A DNA stretch of 64,000 nucleotides from Paractinoplanes ovalisporus (GTDB lineage Bacteria > Actinomycetota > Actinomycetes > Mycobacteriales > Micromonosporaceae): the NCBI RefSeq assembly GCF_016834655.1, contig NZ_JAENHP010000002.1:372001-436000 (forward strand). The letters run 5' to 3'. Position 1 is the first letter of the stretch, and every line of letters begins with the position of its first letter. The translations under genes and the position numbers were made by a program. Below, piece by piece: positions 7,445 to 14,610 of this stretch. The notes under the pieces are model-generated. The model was not told the DNA's origin. It did not search any database and saw only the letters and a program-made list of their open reading frames with translations.

Positions 7445-8734
7445 ATGCTGCGCATGTTGGCGGATCTGGTGCAGCTCGGGCAGGACGCGGCGAAGCTCGC
7501 CGCGGCCCCGCTGTGGCCGTTGGCCGACGACGAGATCACCGCCTGCCTGGGCGCGGCGCATCGGTTGGAGCAGACCGCGGCCGCGTTGCAGATGAGGCTG
7601 GTGCGGCACGCCGAGCTGCGGGGCGTGCCCGCCGCGGAAGGCCATCGCGACACCATCAGCTGGCTGCGAGCCCGCCTGCTGTCCGACCGGGGCCCAGCCC
7701 GTGAGCTGGCTGACCGCGCCACTGCCCTCGCCCGCCGGCCCGACGTCGAACAGGCCCTGATCGAGGGCCGCGCCGACGCCCGTCAGGCGATCGCGATCAC
7801 GGACGCCCTCGACAACGTCGCGGAGGGCCTGGCCGAGCTCGACCAGACGACGACCGCCGAAGCCGCCGAAATCACCGAGCAGGCCACGGCCACGCTGATC
7901 GAGATGGCGGGCCGGCTGCCCGCCGTCCAACTGCGCCGGGTCGGCGAACGCATCCTCGACCACGTCGCCCCGCACCTTGCCGAGCGAGCCGAAGAGATCG
8001 CCCTGGCCCAGCAGGAAGCCCGCGCACACCGGGTCCGCGGATTCACACTGTCCGCGCCGGCCGCCGGCATCGTCCGCCTGTCCGGGTCGCTCGGCCTGGA
8101 AGACGCGGCCACCGTCCAAGCCGCTCTGCACGCGCTGTGCAGCCCGATCCCGGGCGACGAACAGCGACCCGCCCAGCGCCGAGCCGACGCGCTGGTCGAG
8201 GTGTGCAGGCTGGCGTTGCGCACCGGCGAGCTACCCGAGTCGGCCGGTGAGCCCGCGCAGGTGGCGGTGACGGTCGGGTTCGACCCGCTCACCCAGGCTT
8301 TGGGTGCGGCCACCACCGAGACCGGCGCGAGACTGTCGGCCGAGACGGCCCGCCGCCTGGCGTGCGACGCCCGGATCCTGCCGGCCGTGCTCGGCGGGGC
8401 CGGGCAGGTGCTCGACCTGGGCCGCAGCCAGCGCCTGGCCACCACTTCGCTGCGCCAGGCACTGACCCTGCGCGACCGCGGATGCGCCTTCCCCGACTGC
8501 GACCGCCCGCCCCGCTGGACCGACGCCCACCATGTCGTCTCGTGGACCGCCGGCGGCCCGACCAGCCTGGACAACCTCGTGCTGCTCTGCCGCCAGCACC
8601 ACCGGCTGATGCACCACCCCACATCCGGCTGGCAGATCCACTCCGCGGCCGACGGTCGCCCCGTTTTCATCCCACCGCCGGCTGTCGACCCAACCCGCCG
8701 CCCACGCCGCAACCTGTTCCACCCGCGCAAGTAA
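7445..8734 (+). CDS. DUF222 / HNH endonuclease signature protein (13E12-like)
   Basis: 429 residues. The N-terminal two thirds is an all-helical DUF222 domain, rich in Ala/Leu/Glu. The C-terminus has the HNH nuclease motif: CAFPDCDRP, then DAHHVVSW, and DNLVLLCRQHHRLMHH, so Cys and His ligands and the catalytic His are intact. The frame stays open far upstream, but the ATG at 7445 gives the usual family N-terminus and lies just after a LexA-like box. A second ATG at 7454 is possible. The family is abundant in actinobacteria and linked to DNA damage or selfish-element behaviour. No flanking inverted repeats were seen. Confidence 0.88.
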   Translation: MLRMLADLVQLGQDAAKLAAAPLWPLADDEITACLGAAHRLEQTAAALQMRLVRHAELRGVPAAEGHRDTISWLRARLLSDRGPARELADRATALARRPDVEQALIEGRADARQAIAITDALDNVAEGLAELDQTTTAEAAEITEQATATLIEMAGRLPAVQLRRVGERILDHVAPHLAERAEEIALAQQEARAHRVRGFTLSAPAAGIVRLSGSLGLEDAATVQAALHALCSPIPGDEQRPAQRRADALVEVCRLALRTGELPESAGEPAQVAVTVGFDPLTQALGAATTETGARLSAETARRLACDARILPAVLGGAGQVLDLGRSQRLATTSLRQALTLRDRGCAFPDCDRPPRWTDAHHVVSWTAGGPTSLDNLVLLCRQHHRLMHHPTSGWQIHSAADGRPVFIPPPAVDPTRRPRRNLFHPRK

Positions 8735-8829
8735 TTCTGACGGCAGCCAAAGGCGAATCATGCGTCTGCGCTCGCCCAGACTTTGTTGCTCACGACTGCG
8801 TTTGCCTACTCGGGCATGCGCGGCCGAAC

Positions 8830-8889
8830 AACCGTCGCTCCTGCAACCGTCGCTCCTGCAACCGTCGCTCCTGCAACCGTCGCTCCTGC
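8830..8889 (+). repeat. four perfect 15-bp tandem repeats, intergenic
   Basis: AACCGTCGCTCCTGC is repeated four times without change and followed by a decayed fifth copy (AACTGCCGCTTCGTT). The 267-bp gap between the HNH gene and the secreted hydrolase contains nothing else recognisable apart from the hydrolase promoter region. Confidence 0.95.
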
Positions 8890-9001
8890 AACTGCCGCTT
8901 CGTTGCTCCTGCCGACCGAGCGGCTCATACCGGGGTAGCACTTGCTGGTTCGGTCTGTGGTGTGACGATTTGAGCGCCACCTCGGCCGGACGCTCCGGGG
9001 C

Positions 9002-10018
9002 ATGCGAATCCTGCCGCTCGCCCTCGCCCTGACCAGTCTCATCGTTCTGACCGTGGCCGCCCCGGCCGCCGCTGGTCGGCCGTCCGAAGTGGGGGCTCGG
9101 CCGGCTGTCGTGCCTGCGCTGTCAAAGGGGGCGATCGCGCGCTCCACGTTGTCTGCAGGGCCGTTTCCGCGCTCCACGTTGTCCTCCGGCGGGCCGGTGC
9201 AGGCCACGGCCGTTTTCGGAGCGGCCTACCGAGACACGGCCGTGCGGATGCTGGCCGCCGGGTGCCCCTATGCCAACTGGGCCGCCCAGGGCCGCCACTT
9301 CCTGCAGTTCGACCCGGCCGGCGACGGGCGCGCGGTCGAGGTGCTCGGTGATCTCGGGTCGGCGGAGCGGGTCGCGATTCTGGTGCCGGGTGTGGACACC
9401 ACGCTGGCCGACTTCGATCGGGGGCTCGGCGGAGTGCCGCGTCGCGCGCCGGGAGTGCAGGCGCGCAGCCTGTACGCGGCCGTGAGCAAGCGCGACCCGC
9501 ACACGGCGGTTGTCGCGTGGCTCGGCTACGACCCGCCGGAGGGTGTCGGGGTGGCCGCCGCGACCGAGGGCCGGGCCCGGGACGGCGCGGCTGCGCTCAC
9601 CGCTTTCGTGCGCGGCGTGCTGCGGCAGCGTCCGGGTGCGACGGTGACGTTGATCGGGCACAGCTACGGCTCGATCGTCGTCGGGCTGGCCGCGCAACGG
9701 CTGCCCGAGGTGGGCGACGTCGTGACGCTGGGCGCGCCCGGCATCGGGGTGGACCATGCCGGCGATCTCGGCGGGGCGCGGGTGTGGTCGGCGCTGGCGG
9801 CTACGGACTGGATCCGGCGGATCCCGCAGGTGCGGGTGTTCGGACTGGGGCTGGGCAAGCGGCCTACATCGCCCGGATTCGGGGCGACCGAGCTGCCCAC
9901 CGAGGGGGTGGCGGGGCACGACTACTACCTCGTACCGGGAAGTGTGACCCTGAAGGCGGTAGGCGACATCGTCCTCTCGGGTGGTCCTGGCCACGGGGCG
10001 CCGGGGCGCGTTTCTTAA
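9002..10018 (+). CDS. secreted alpha/beta hydrolase (DUF1023)
   Basis: 338 residues with an N-terminal signal peptide (about 1-24, hydrophobic, ending AAPAAAG), then a DUF1023-type alpha/beta hydrolase. The nucleophile elbow is GHSYGS (S221), followed by the family's VVTLGAPG and WIRRIPQVRVFGLG blocks. The last His candidate is in GHDYYL. The substrate is unknown; esterase or lipase activity is the family expectation. Near the mature N-terminus a short duplication gives ARSTLSAG and PRSTLSSG (9137-9190). The stop codon overlaps a palindromic promoter for the next region. Confidence 0.85.
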   Translation: MRILPLALALTSLIVLTVAAPAAAGRPSEVGARPAVVPALSKGAIARSTLSAGPFPRSTLSSGGPVQATAVFGAAYRDTAVRMLAAGCPYANWAAQGRHFLQFDPAGDGRAVEVLGDLGSAERVAILVPGVDTTLADFDRGLGGVPRRAPGVQARSLYAAVSKRDPHTAVVAWLGYDPPEGVGVAAATEGRARDGAAALTAFVRGVLRQRPGATVTLIGHSYGSIVVGLAAQRLPEVGDVVTLGAPGIGVDHAGDLGGARVWSALAATDWIRRIPQVRVFGLGLGKRPTSPGFGATELPTEGVAGHDYYLVPGSVTLKAVGDIVLSGGPGHGAPGRVS

Positions 10019-10039
10019 GCGGCGCTTAAGGGGTACAGT
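10014..10039 (+). promoter_or_regulatory. palindromic operator and -10 element
   Basis: A 17-bp palindrome CTTAAGCG-G-CGCTTAAG spans 10014-10030, and TACAGT (TANNNT) follows at 10034-10039. A weak -35 (TTTCTT, 10011-10016) sits 17 bp upstream. A repressor on the palindrome would cover the promoter. A transcript from about 10046 would carry the hairpin at 10072 and the two tiny reading frames after it. Confidence 0.5.
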
Positions 10040-10071
10040 CCTCAGCGGTCCTGACGCCGATTCGACTTGCT

Positions 10072-10104
10072 GGAGGTGATCGCTGTGCGAGATAGCGATC
10101 CTCC
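10072..10104 (+). promoter_or_regulatory. hairpin masking a ribosome-binding site
   Basis: GGAGG-TG-ATCGCT (10072-10084) can pair with AGCGATCCTCC (10094-10104), an 11-bp stem with a 2-nt bulge. The stem traps both the Shine-Dalgarno GGAGG and, in its loop, the GTG at 10085. This is the geometry of a translational switch or thermosensor-like leader. No U-tract follows, so it is not an intrinsic terminator. Confidence 0.5.
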
Positions 10105-10138
10105 TAGTCGTGGCCGGGCCGTCCGTCAGCGCGCCTGA
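10085..10138 (+). CDS. possible 17-residue leader peptide
   Basis: A GTG eight bases after GGAGG opens a 17-codon frame (MRDSDPPSRGRAVRQRA) ending at TGA 10136-10138. It is too short for coding statistics. The good ribosome site inside a hairpin is the only reason to list it. A leader peptide or upstream reading frame controlling the downstream 28-residue peptide is possible. I do not recognise the sequence. Confidence 0.3.
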   Translation: MRDSDPPSRGRAVRQRA

Positions 10139-10296
10139 CCGCTGACACAGGACCTTTCTGCTCCGCATCCCCAAGGCACGCCTCTTGAAGGCGGGCCGGG
10201 CCAGTCGTGTGCGCCGCGACGCCGGATGCGTGGGTGCCGGCCGCGACGTGACGTGCGCTGACAACGCCAGTCACCGACCGGAAGAAGTCCCCCCCG

Positions 10297-10383
10297 ATGA
10301 AGAAGATGATCGCGCCCCTGACGTTCACGTTCGCCGCCGTATACGTGGTCGTGCTTTTTGTGCTGGCCCACAGCACGCCGTGA
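10297..10383 (+). CDS. possible 28-residue single-span membrane peptide
   Basis: ATG at 10297 opens MKKMIAPLTF followed by a hydrophobic run (about residues 8-24, TFAAVYVVVLFVLA) and ends HSTP at TGA 10381-10383. The Lys-rich start and one membrane span resemble bacterial small membrane proteins. The ribosome site is weak (GAAGAAG about ten bases upstream). The stretch is less GC-rich than the surroundings, as membrane-coding DNA would be. No homologue is recognised. Confidence 0.4.
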   Translation: MKKMIAPLTFTFAAVYVVVLFVLAHSTP

Positions 10384-10500
10384 GTGACCCGAGCTCGCAG
10401 CGCGCCGTGAGAGGCCCGAGCTCGCAGCACGTCGCGAAAGCCGAGCCCGCAGAGCGCCGTGGGGCCGAGTCCACAGCACGCCTTGGGGGCTGGCCCACCA
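10370..10500 (+). repeat. about five degenerate 24-27-bp tandem repeats
   Basis: From 10370 on, a unit of the form CRCAGCRCGCCGTGRG followed by GNCCCGAGCT recurs about five times with increasing divergence (starts near 10370, 10397, 10424, 10449 and 10473). The repeats begin at the very end of the 28-residue reading frame. The remaining bases to the VWA gene (10501-10564) show nothing recognisable. Confidence 0.7.
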
Positions 10501-10564
10501 TGATGCCGGGAGCGTCGAAGCCCACAGCATGCGTACGGCTTACTCAGAACACCCCGTGAGGCGG

Positions 10565-11515
10565 CTAGGGCAGGCGTGACGTCCACAGCAGTGACAGACC
10601 GGCCGCCACCAGTCCCAGCAGCAACGCCAGCCCCGCATACCACTGCGTGACCTCGCGGGGCTCCACCCGGTGGCCGATCGAGCTGCCCATGTCCTCGTAC
10701 ACCTGCTTGAGCTCGCTCACCGAGGCCGCTTCGTAGAAGTAGCCCTTGGTGTTCTCGGCCAGCTGCTGCAGCGACAACCGGTCGACCGGCACCCGCTGCA
10801 GGGCGCCCCGGATGTCGACCACGCCGGTGTCGGTGCCGAACGCGATCGTCGAGACCGGCACGTTGGCCTGTGACGCCGCGGTGGCCGCGTCCTCGATCGA
10901 GCGGCCCGATGTGCGGTAGCCGTCGGAGAGCAGCACGATGCGGGCCGGGGGAGCGCCGTCGGCGCCGTCGGCCGGCACCGCCCGGATGGCGTCGAGCGAC
11001 GTGAACACGGCCTCGCCGGTCGCGGTCGCCTCGGCCAGGGTCAGCCCGTCGATCGCCGAGTTGACCTGGGAGCGGTCCTTGGTCGGCGGCACCAGCACGT
11101 TGGCCGCCTTCGCGAACGACACCAGGCCCAGGTTGTACGTCGGTGGCAGCTCGTTGACGAACGCCTTGGCCGCTTCCTGGGCGGCCTCGATGCGGTTGGG
11201 GGCGACGTCGTCGGCCTCCATCGAGAGCGACACGTCGATGGCCAGCATCACCGTGGCCCGTTCGAGCGGCTCCTCCTTGTCGACCGAGGGCCGGGCCAGC
11301 GCCGTGCCCAGGGTCAGCAGCGACAGCAGGAACGCGGCCGCCGAGACGTGCCGGCGCCAGCCCAGGCCCTTGGGCGCGAGCGTGCGCAGCAGGTCGACGT
11401 TGGTGAAGCGCATCGCGTACTGCCGTTTGCGGAACTGCCGCCACGTGTACAGGCCGGCGAAGACCAGTACCGGGAGCACGGCGAGGAGCCACCACGGCTC
11501 CAGGAAACGGATCAT
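10565..11515 (-). CDS. VWA-domain membrane protein, BatA-like
   Basis: 316 residues. Two N-terminal membrane segments (about 7-24 and 57-75) flank a short basic loop. A von Willebrand A domain follows with the MIDAS motif D-V-S-L-S (LAIDVSLS, about 94-101), T in EATATGE and D in LLSDGY, and a last membrane span closes the protein (about 290-310). The ATG overlaps the stop of the DUF58 gene by 4 bp. MoxR-DUF58-VWA operons are widespread; the AAA ATPase is thought to act as a chaperone for metal- or VWA-containing envelope proteins. The client here is unknown. Confidence 0.88.
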   Translation of the reverse strand: MIRFLEPWWLLAVLPVLVFAGLYTWRQFRKRQYAMRFTNVDLLRTLAPKGLGWRRHVSAAAFLLSLLTLGTALARPSVDKEEPLERATVMLAIDVSLSMEADDVAPNRIEAAQEAAKAFVNELPPTYNLGLVSFAKAANVLVPPTKDRSQVNSAIDGLTLAEATATGEAVFTSLDAIRAVPADGADGAPPARIVLLSDGYRTSGRSIEDAATAASQANVPVSTIAFGTDTGVVDIRGALQRVPVDRLSLQQLAENTKGYFYEAASVSELKQVYEDMGSSIGHRVEPREVTQWYAGLALLLGLVAAGLSLLWTSRLP

Positions 11516-12510
11516 CGGGTCGTCCCCCGGGTGCGTGCGTGTCGCTGGGCGGCCACGAAGCGGACCACGTCCAGCAGCCAGTCGGTGTCGGTGCGCAGGC
11601 GCAGGTGGGCGGCGCCGGCCGCGCGCAGGGCGCCGGCGATCGCGCCGCGCTGTTCGGCCGCCGCCTCGGCGTAGCGGCGGCGCAGCGCGGGGTCGGCGGT
11701 CTGCACCTCGTGCAGCGCGCCGGTCTCGGGGTCGGCCAGGGTGAGCACGCCGACGTCGGGCAGTTCCAGCTCGCGGGGGTCGACGACCTCGATCGCGAGC
11801 ACGTCGTGCCGGACGGCGAGCTTGCGGACCGGGCGGGCCCAGCCGTCGACCGGGGCCATGAAGTCGGAGATGACGACGGCCACGCCACGGCGGCGCGGGG
11901 GCCGGTTGAGCATGTCGATCAGCGCGCCCAGGTCGGTGCGGCCGGGCCGGATGTGGGTGCCGGCGATCGCGCGGAGCAGGCCCTGCGCCTCCTTGCGGCC
12001 GGGGCGGGCGGGCATCCGTACGACGGACGGGGTGGCCGGTGTTTCCGGGGCGGGTTTGCGGCGGAAGCGGCCGGGGGAGCCGGCGGGAGCGGAGGACCCG
12101 GTGCCCACCACGGCGCCGATGCGGTTGCCGCCCCGTACGGTCAGGTGCGCCATCGCCGTGGCCGCGGCGAGCACCAGGTCGCGCTTGAGCATCGCCGCCG
12201 TGCCGAAGTCGAGGCTGGCGCTCAGGTCGATCGCCATCCAGGTCTCGAGTTCGCGGTCGGCGACCGTGCGGCGCACGTGCGGCAGCGTGGTGCGCGCGGT
12301 GACCGGCCAGTCCATGCGGCGCACGTCGTCGCCCGGCCGGTATTCGCGGGACTCGCCGGCTTCGCTGCCGGGGCCGGGCAGCAGGCCGACGTAGTCGCCC
12401 TGGAGCAGGCCGTCGAGTTTCCGGGTGACCAGAAGCTGCAGCCGGGAGAGGACGGCCTCGGCCCGGGTCGTGCCGGAGTCCGAGTCCGCGCTCAGTGCTG
12501 GGCCGGCCAC
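11512..12510 (-). CDS. DUF58-domain protein
   Basis: 332 residues with the DUF58 hallmark SREYRPGDDVRRMDWP (about 56-71) and a VWA-like fold after it (WMAIDLSASLDFG). It couples MoxR and VWA proteins in this operon. It overlaps moxR by 19 bp upstream and the VWA gene by 4 bp downstream, so translation of the three is linked. No membrane segment is visible, so it is cytoplasmic or peripheral. Confidence 0.9.
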   Translation of the reverse strand: MAGPALSADSDSGTTRAEAVLSRLQLLVTRKLDGLLQGDYVGLLPGPGSEAGESREYRPGDDVRRMDWPVTARTTLPHVRRTVADRELETWMAIDLSASLDFGTAAMLKRDLVLAAATAMAHLTVRGGNRIGAVVGTGSSAPAGSPGRFRRKPAPETPATPSVVRMPARPGRKEAQGLLRAIAGTHIRPGRTDLGALIDMLNRPPRRRGVAVVISDFMAPVDGWARPVRKLAVRHDVLAIEVVDPRELELPDVGVLTLADPETGALHEVQTADPALRRRYAEAAAEQRGAIAGALRAAGAAHLRLRTDTDWLLDVVRFVAAQRHARTRGTTR

Positions 12511-13610
12511 GGGGCACCGTTCTGGAGCTGCGGCCCGCCGCTGACCGGCGCGGCCGGGTGGGTGCCGTTGGGCGAGGTGCCCTGCCGGGCCGCGACCGAG
12601 GGCAGCGGCACGCTCTGCATGATGCGGGCCACGATGTGGTCGGCCGGGATGTCGTCGGCCAGCGCGTCGTAGCTGAGCACCAGGCGGTGGCGCAGGATGT
12701 CGGGCGCGATGTCCTGCACGTCCTGCGGCAGCGCGTAGTCACGGCCGCGCAGCAGCGCCAGGGCCCGGGTCGCGCGGACGATGCCGAGCGAGGCGCGGGG
12801 GCTGGCGCCGTACTGGATGAGCTGGGCGACGTCGGGCATGCCGTGCTGGGCCGGGGCGCGGGTCGCGAGCACCAGCCGTACGGTGTAATCGACCAGCGCG
12901 TTGTGCACGAACACCTGGTCGGCCCGCCGCTGCAGGCCCAGCAGGTCTTCGGTGGTGAAGACCGTCTTGGGCTCGGGCGCGCTGACGCCCATCCGGTAGA
13001 CGATCTCGCGCTCCTCGGCGTCGGTCGGGTAGCCGACCAGGATCTTCATGAGGAAGCGGTCGCGCTGGGCCTCGGGCAGCGGGTAGACGCCCTCCTGCTC
13101 GATCGGGTTCTGCGTCGCCATGACCAGGAACGGCGTGGGCACCTCGTGGCTCTGCCCGCCGATCGACACCTGGTGCTCGGCCATCACCTCGAGCAGCGCC
13201 GACTGCACCTTGGCCGGCGCCCGGTTGATCTCGTCGGCGAGCAGGAAGTTGACGAAGACCGGGCCCAGTTCGACGTCGAACTTCTCGCTCGACTGGCGGT
13301 AGATGCGGGTGCCGACGATGTCGGCCGGCACCAGGTCGGGCGTGAACTGCACGCGGGAGAAGCTGCCGCCGACGACCCGGGCCAGGGTCTCGACGGCGAG
13401 GGTCTTGGCCACGCCGGGGACGCCCTCGAGCAGGCAGTGCCCGCGCGCGAGCAGCGCCACGAACATGCGCTCGACCATCCTGTCCTGGCCGACGATCACC
13501 CGCTTGACCTCGAACATCGCGCGCTCGAGCTGCGAGGCGTCCTGGGCGGGCGGAACGGGCGCACCGCTACCGGACATCGTCTCGTTCTCGGGCGTGAGCG
13601 GCTGAGCCAC
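12492..13610 (-). CDS. MoxR-family AAA+ ATPase
   Basis: 372 residues from the preferred start. Walker A is LEGVPGVAKT, Walker B FLLADEINRAP, with sensor 1 in MATQNP and an arginine finger near QRDRFLM. It would hydrolyse ATP to remodel or activate partners encoded downstream (DUF58, VWA). An in-frame TTG at 13652 would add 14 residues but has no ribosome site; GGAGG lies five bases before the GTG at 13610, which decides the start. It is the first gene of the leftward three-gene operon. Confidence 0.93.
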   Translation of the reverse strand: MAQPLTPENETMSGSGAPVPPAQDASQLERAMFEVKRVIVGQDRMVERMFVALLARGHCLLEGVPGVAKTLAVETLARVVGGSFSRVQFTPDLVPADIVGTRIYRQSSEKFDVELGPVFVNFLLADEINRAPAKVQSALLEVMAEHQVSIGGQSHEVPTPFLVMATQNPIEQEGVYPLPEAQRDRFLMKILVGYPTDAEEREIVYRMGVSAPEPKTVFTTEDLLGLQRRADQVFVHNALVDYTVRLVLATRAPAQHGMPDVAQLIQYGASPRASLGIVRATRALALLRGRDYALPQDVQDIAPDILRHRLVLSYDALADDIPADHIVARIMQSVPLPSVAARQGTSPNGTHPAAPVSGGPQLQNGAPWPAQH

Positions 13611-13816
13611 CGGTCCTCCACAGCGGTCGAAAAGCAGTCTGCCGACGCTCAAGACTTACACGACCGACCTGAGAGCGTGTTCCTGGTGTCGCATTACGCG
13701 CCGGGGGGTGGCCTCGCCATGGCCCGGAGGTGTCGATCTTTCTGCGCGATGCGCCGGAACGGGCACCCACGCCGGGAGGATGCGCCACGCCTCGAAGCGT
13801 GTAACATTCTCCACGT

Positions 13817-13859
13817 CGCCGGGCGGCTTCCCCCGTGGTCGCCCGGCGCTCAATACTCT
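13817..13859 (+). promoter_or_regulatory. 9-bp inverted repeat and leaderless -10 element
   Basis: CGCCGGGCG (13817-13825) and CGCCCGGCG (13840-13848) form perfect 9-bp arms. TACTCT (13854-13859, TANNNT) follows, and transcription would begin at about 13866, directly at the ATG 13867. The dyad upstream of the -10 may be an operator. The gap 13611-13866 also holds the moxR promoter, which I cannot place. Confidence 0.45.
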
Positions 13860-13866
13860 TGAGGGC

Positions 13867-14106
13867 ATGGACGGCCCTTCTTACGCGCAGAGCTCCTTGG
13901 AACCCCAGTGCTCCTCCAAGGGATGCCGCGCGGAAGCCACTTGGCAGCTTCTGTGGAACAACCCCAAGCTGCACACCCCGGAATATCGGAAAACGTGGCT
14001 GGCCTGCGACGACCACCGTCCCACGCTCGGCCAGTTCCTCGACGTCCGCGGATTCCTGCGCGAAGTGACGCCCTTCGGTGCAGCGTCCGATGCGCCGATC
14101 TCGTAG
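13867..14106 (+). CDS. small Cys-rich hypothetical protein
   Basis: 79 residues. A C-x4-C pair (CSSKGC) near residue 16-21 and a C-x2-H (CDDH) about 35 residues later suggest a small zinc-binding knuckle. The middle has Trp-rich helices (ATWQLLWNN, YRKTWL). Proteins of this kind are found before PH-domain membrane proteins in other actinobacteria and are often misnamed acetone carboxylase; there is no real basis for that name. It lies 9 bp before the PH-domain gene and probably shares its transcript. Confidence 0.8.
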   Translation: MDGPSYAQSSLEPQCSSKGCRAEATWQLLWNNPKLHTPEYRKTWLACDDHRPTLGQFLDVRGFLREVTPFGAASDAPIS

Positions 14107-14115
14107 GGTCGAAGC

Positions 14116-14610
14116 GTGACCGTCGACGCCCTGACTCCCTGGCCCGACACCGTGGATTGGCGCCCGGTCTCGCCCAAGCTGATCACTGTGGAACTCATCG
14201 TCCGCTGGAGCTGGGCGCTGATCCTGGTCGCCGGCCTGTGCGTCGGTCTCGTGCTGCAGGGCCACTGGCTGTGGCAGCTCGGCATCGCGCTGGTCGTGCT
14301 CAACTCGATCTGGCGCTCGTTCGTCACCGTGCGGGCCGTGCGCGCGTGGGGTTACGCCGAGCGCGATCAGGACCTTCTCGTCCGCCATGGTCTTCTCGTG
14401 CGGCGGCTCTCCATCGTCCCGTACGCGCGGATGCAGTTCGTCGATGTCACGGCGGGCCCCCTCGAACGGGCGTTCGGGCTGGCCACCGTGCAGCTGCACA
14501 CCGCCGCGGCGGCCAGCGACGCGAGCATCCCCGGCCTGCCGCCGGCCGAGGCCTCTCGGCTGCGTGACCGGCTCACCGCTCTCGGCGAGGACCGGGCCGA
14601 GGGACTGTGA
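14116..14610 (+). CDS. PH-domain (bPH2) membrane protein, short form
   Basis: 164 residues. Two membrane helices (about 28-50 and 52-70) are followed by a bacterial PH domain (bPH2/DUF304) with DLLVRHGLLVRRLSIVPYARMQ, the characteristic R-x-x-x-x-P-x-x-R-x-Q block. It is the small partner of the three-domain protein whose GTG overlaps its stop by 4 bp, matching YdbS/YdbT pairs of Bacillus. Those pairs are linked to envelope stress resistance; the role here is unknown. Confidence 0.88.
   Translation: MTVDALTPWPDTVDWRPVSPKLITVELIVRWSWALILVAGLCVGLVLQGHWLWQLGIALVVLNSIWRSFVTVRAVRAWGYAERDQDLLVRHGLLVRRLSIVPYARMQFVDVTAGPLERAFGLATVQLHTAAAASDASIPGLPPAEASRLRDRLTALGEDRAEGL

Noticed and set aside
8830..8889. 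Possible CRISPR array
   Set aside because: Units are 15 bp and directly adjacent with no spacers; no cas genes nearby.
8760..9032. 90-codon frame encoding repeated LLQPS units
   Set aside because: It is the translation of the 15-bp tandem repeat; no ribosome site, and it runs into the start of the hydrolase gene.
10072..10104. Intrinsic terminator for the DUF1023 hydrolase gene
   Set aside because: The hairpin lacks a T-run and its left arm is a strong Shine-Dalgarno, so a translational role is more likely.
13611..13652. Longer moxR product from TTG 13652
   Set aside because: No ribosome site upstream of the TTG; GGAGG is correctly placed for GTG 13610.
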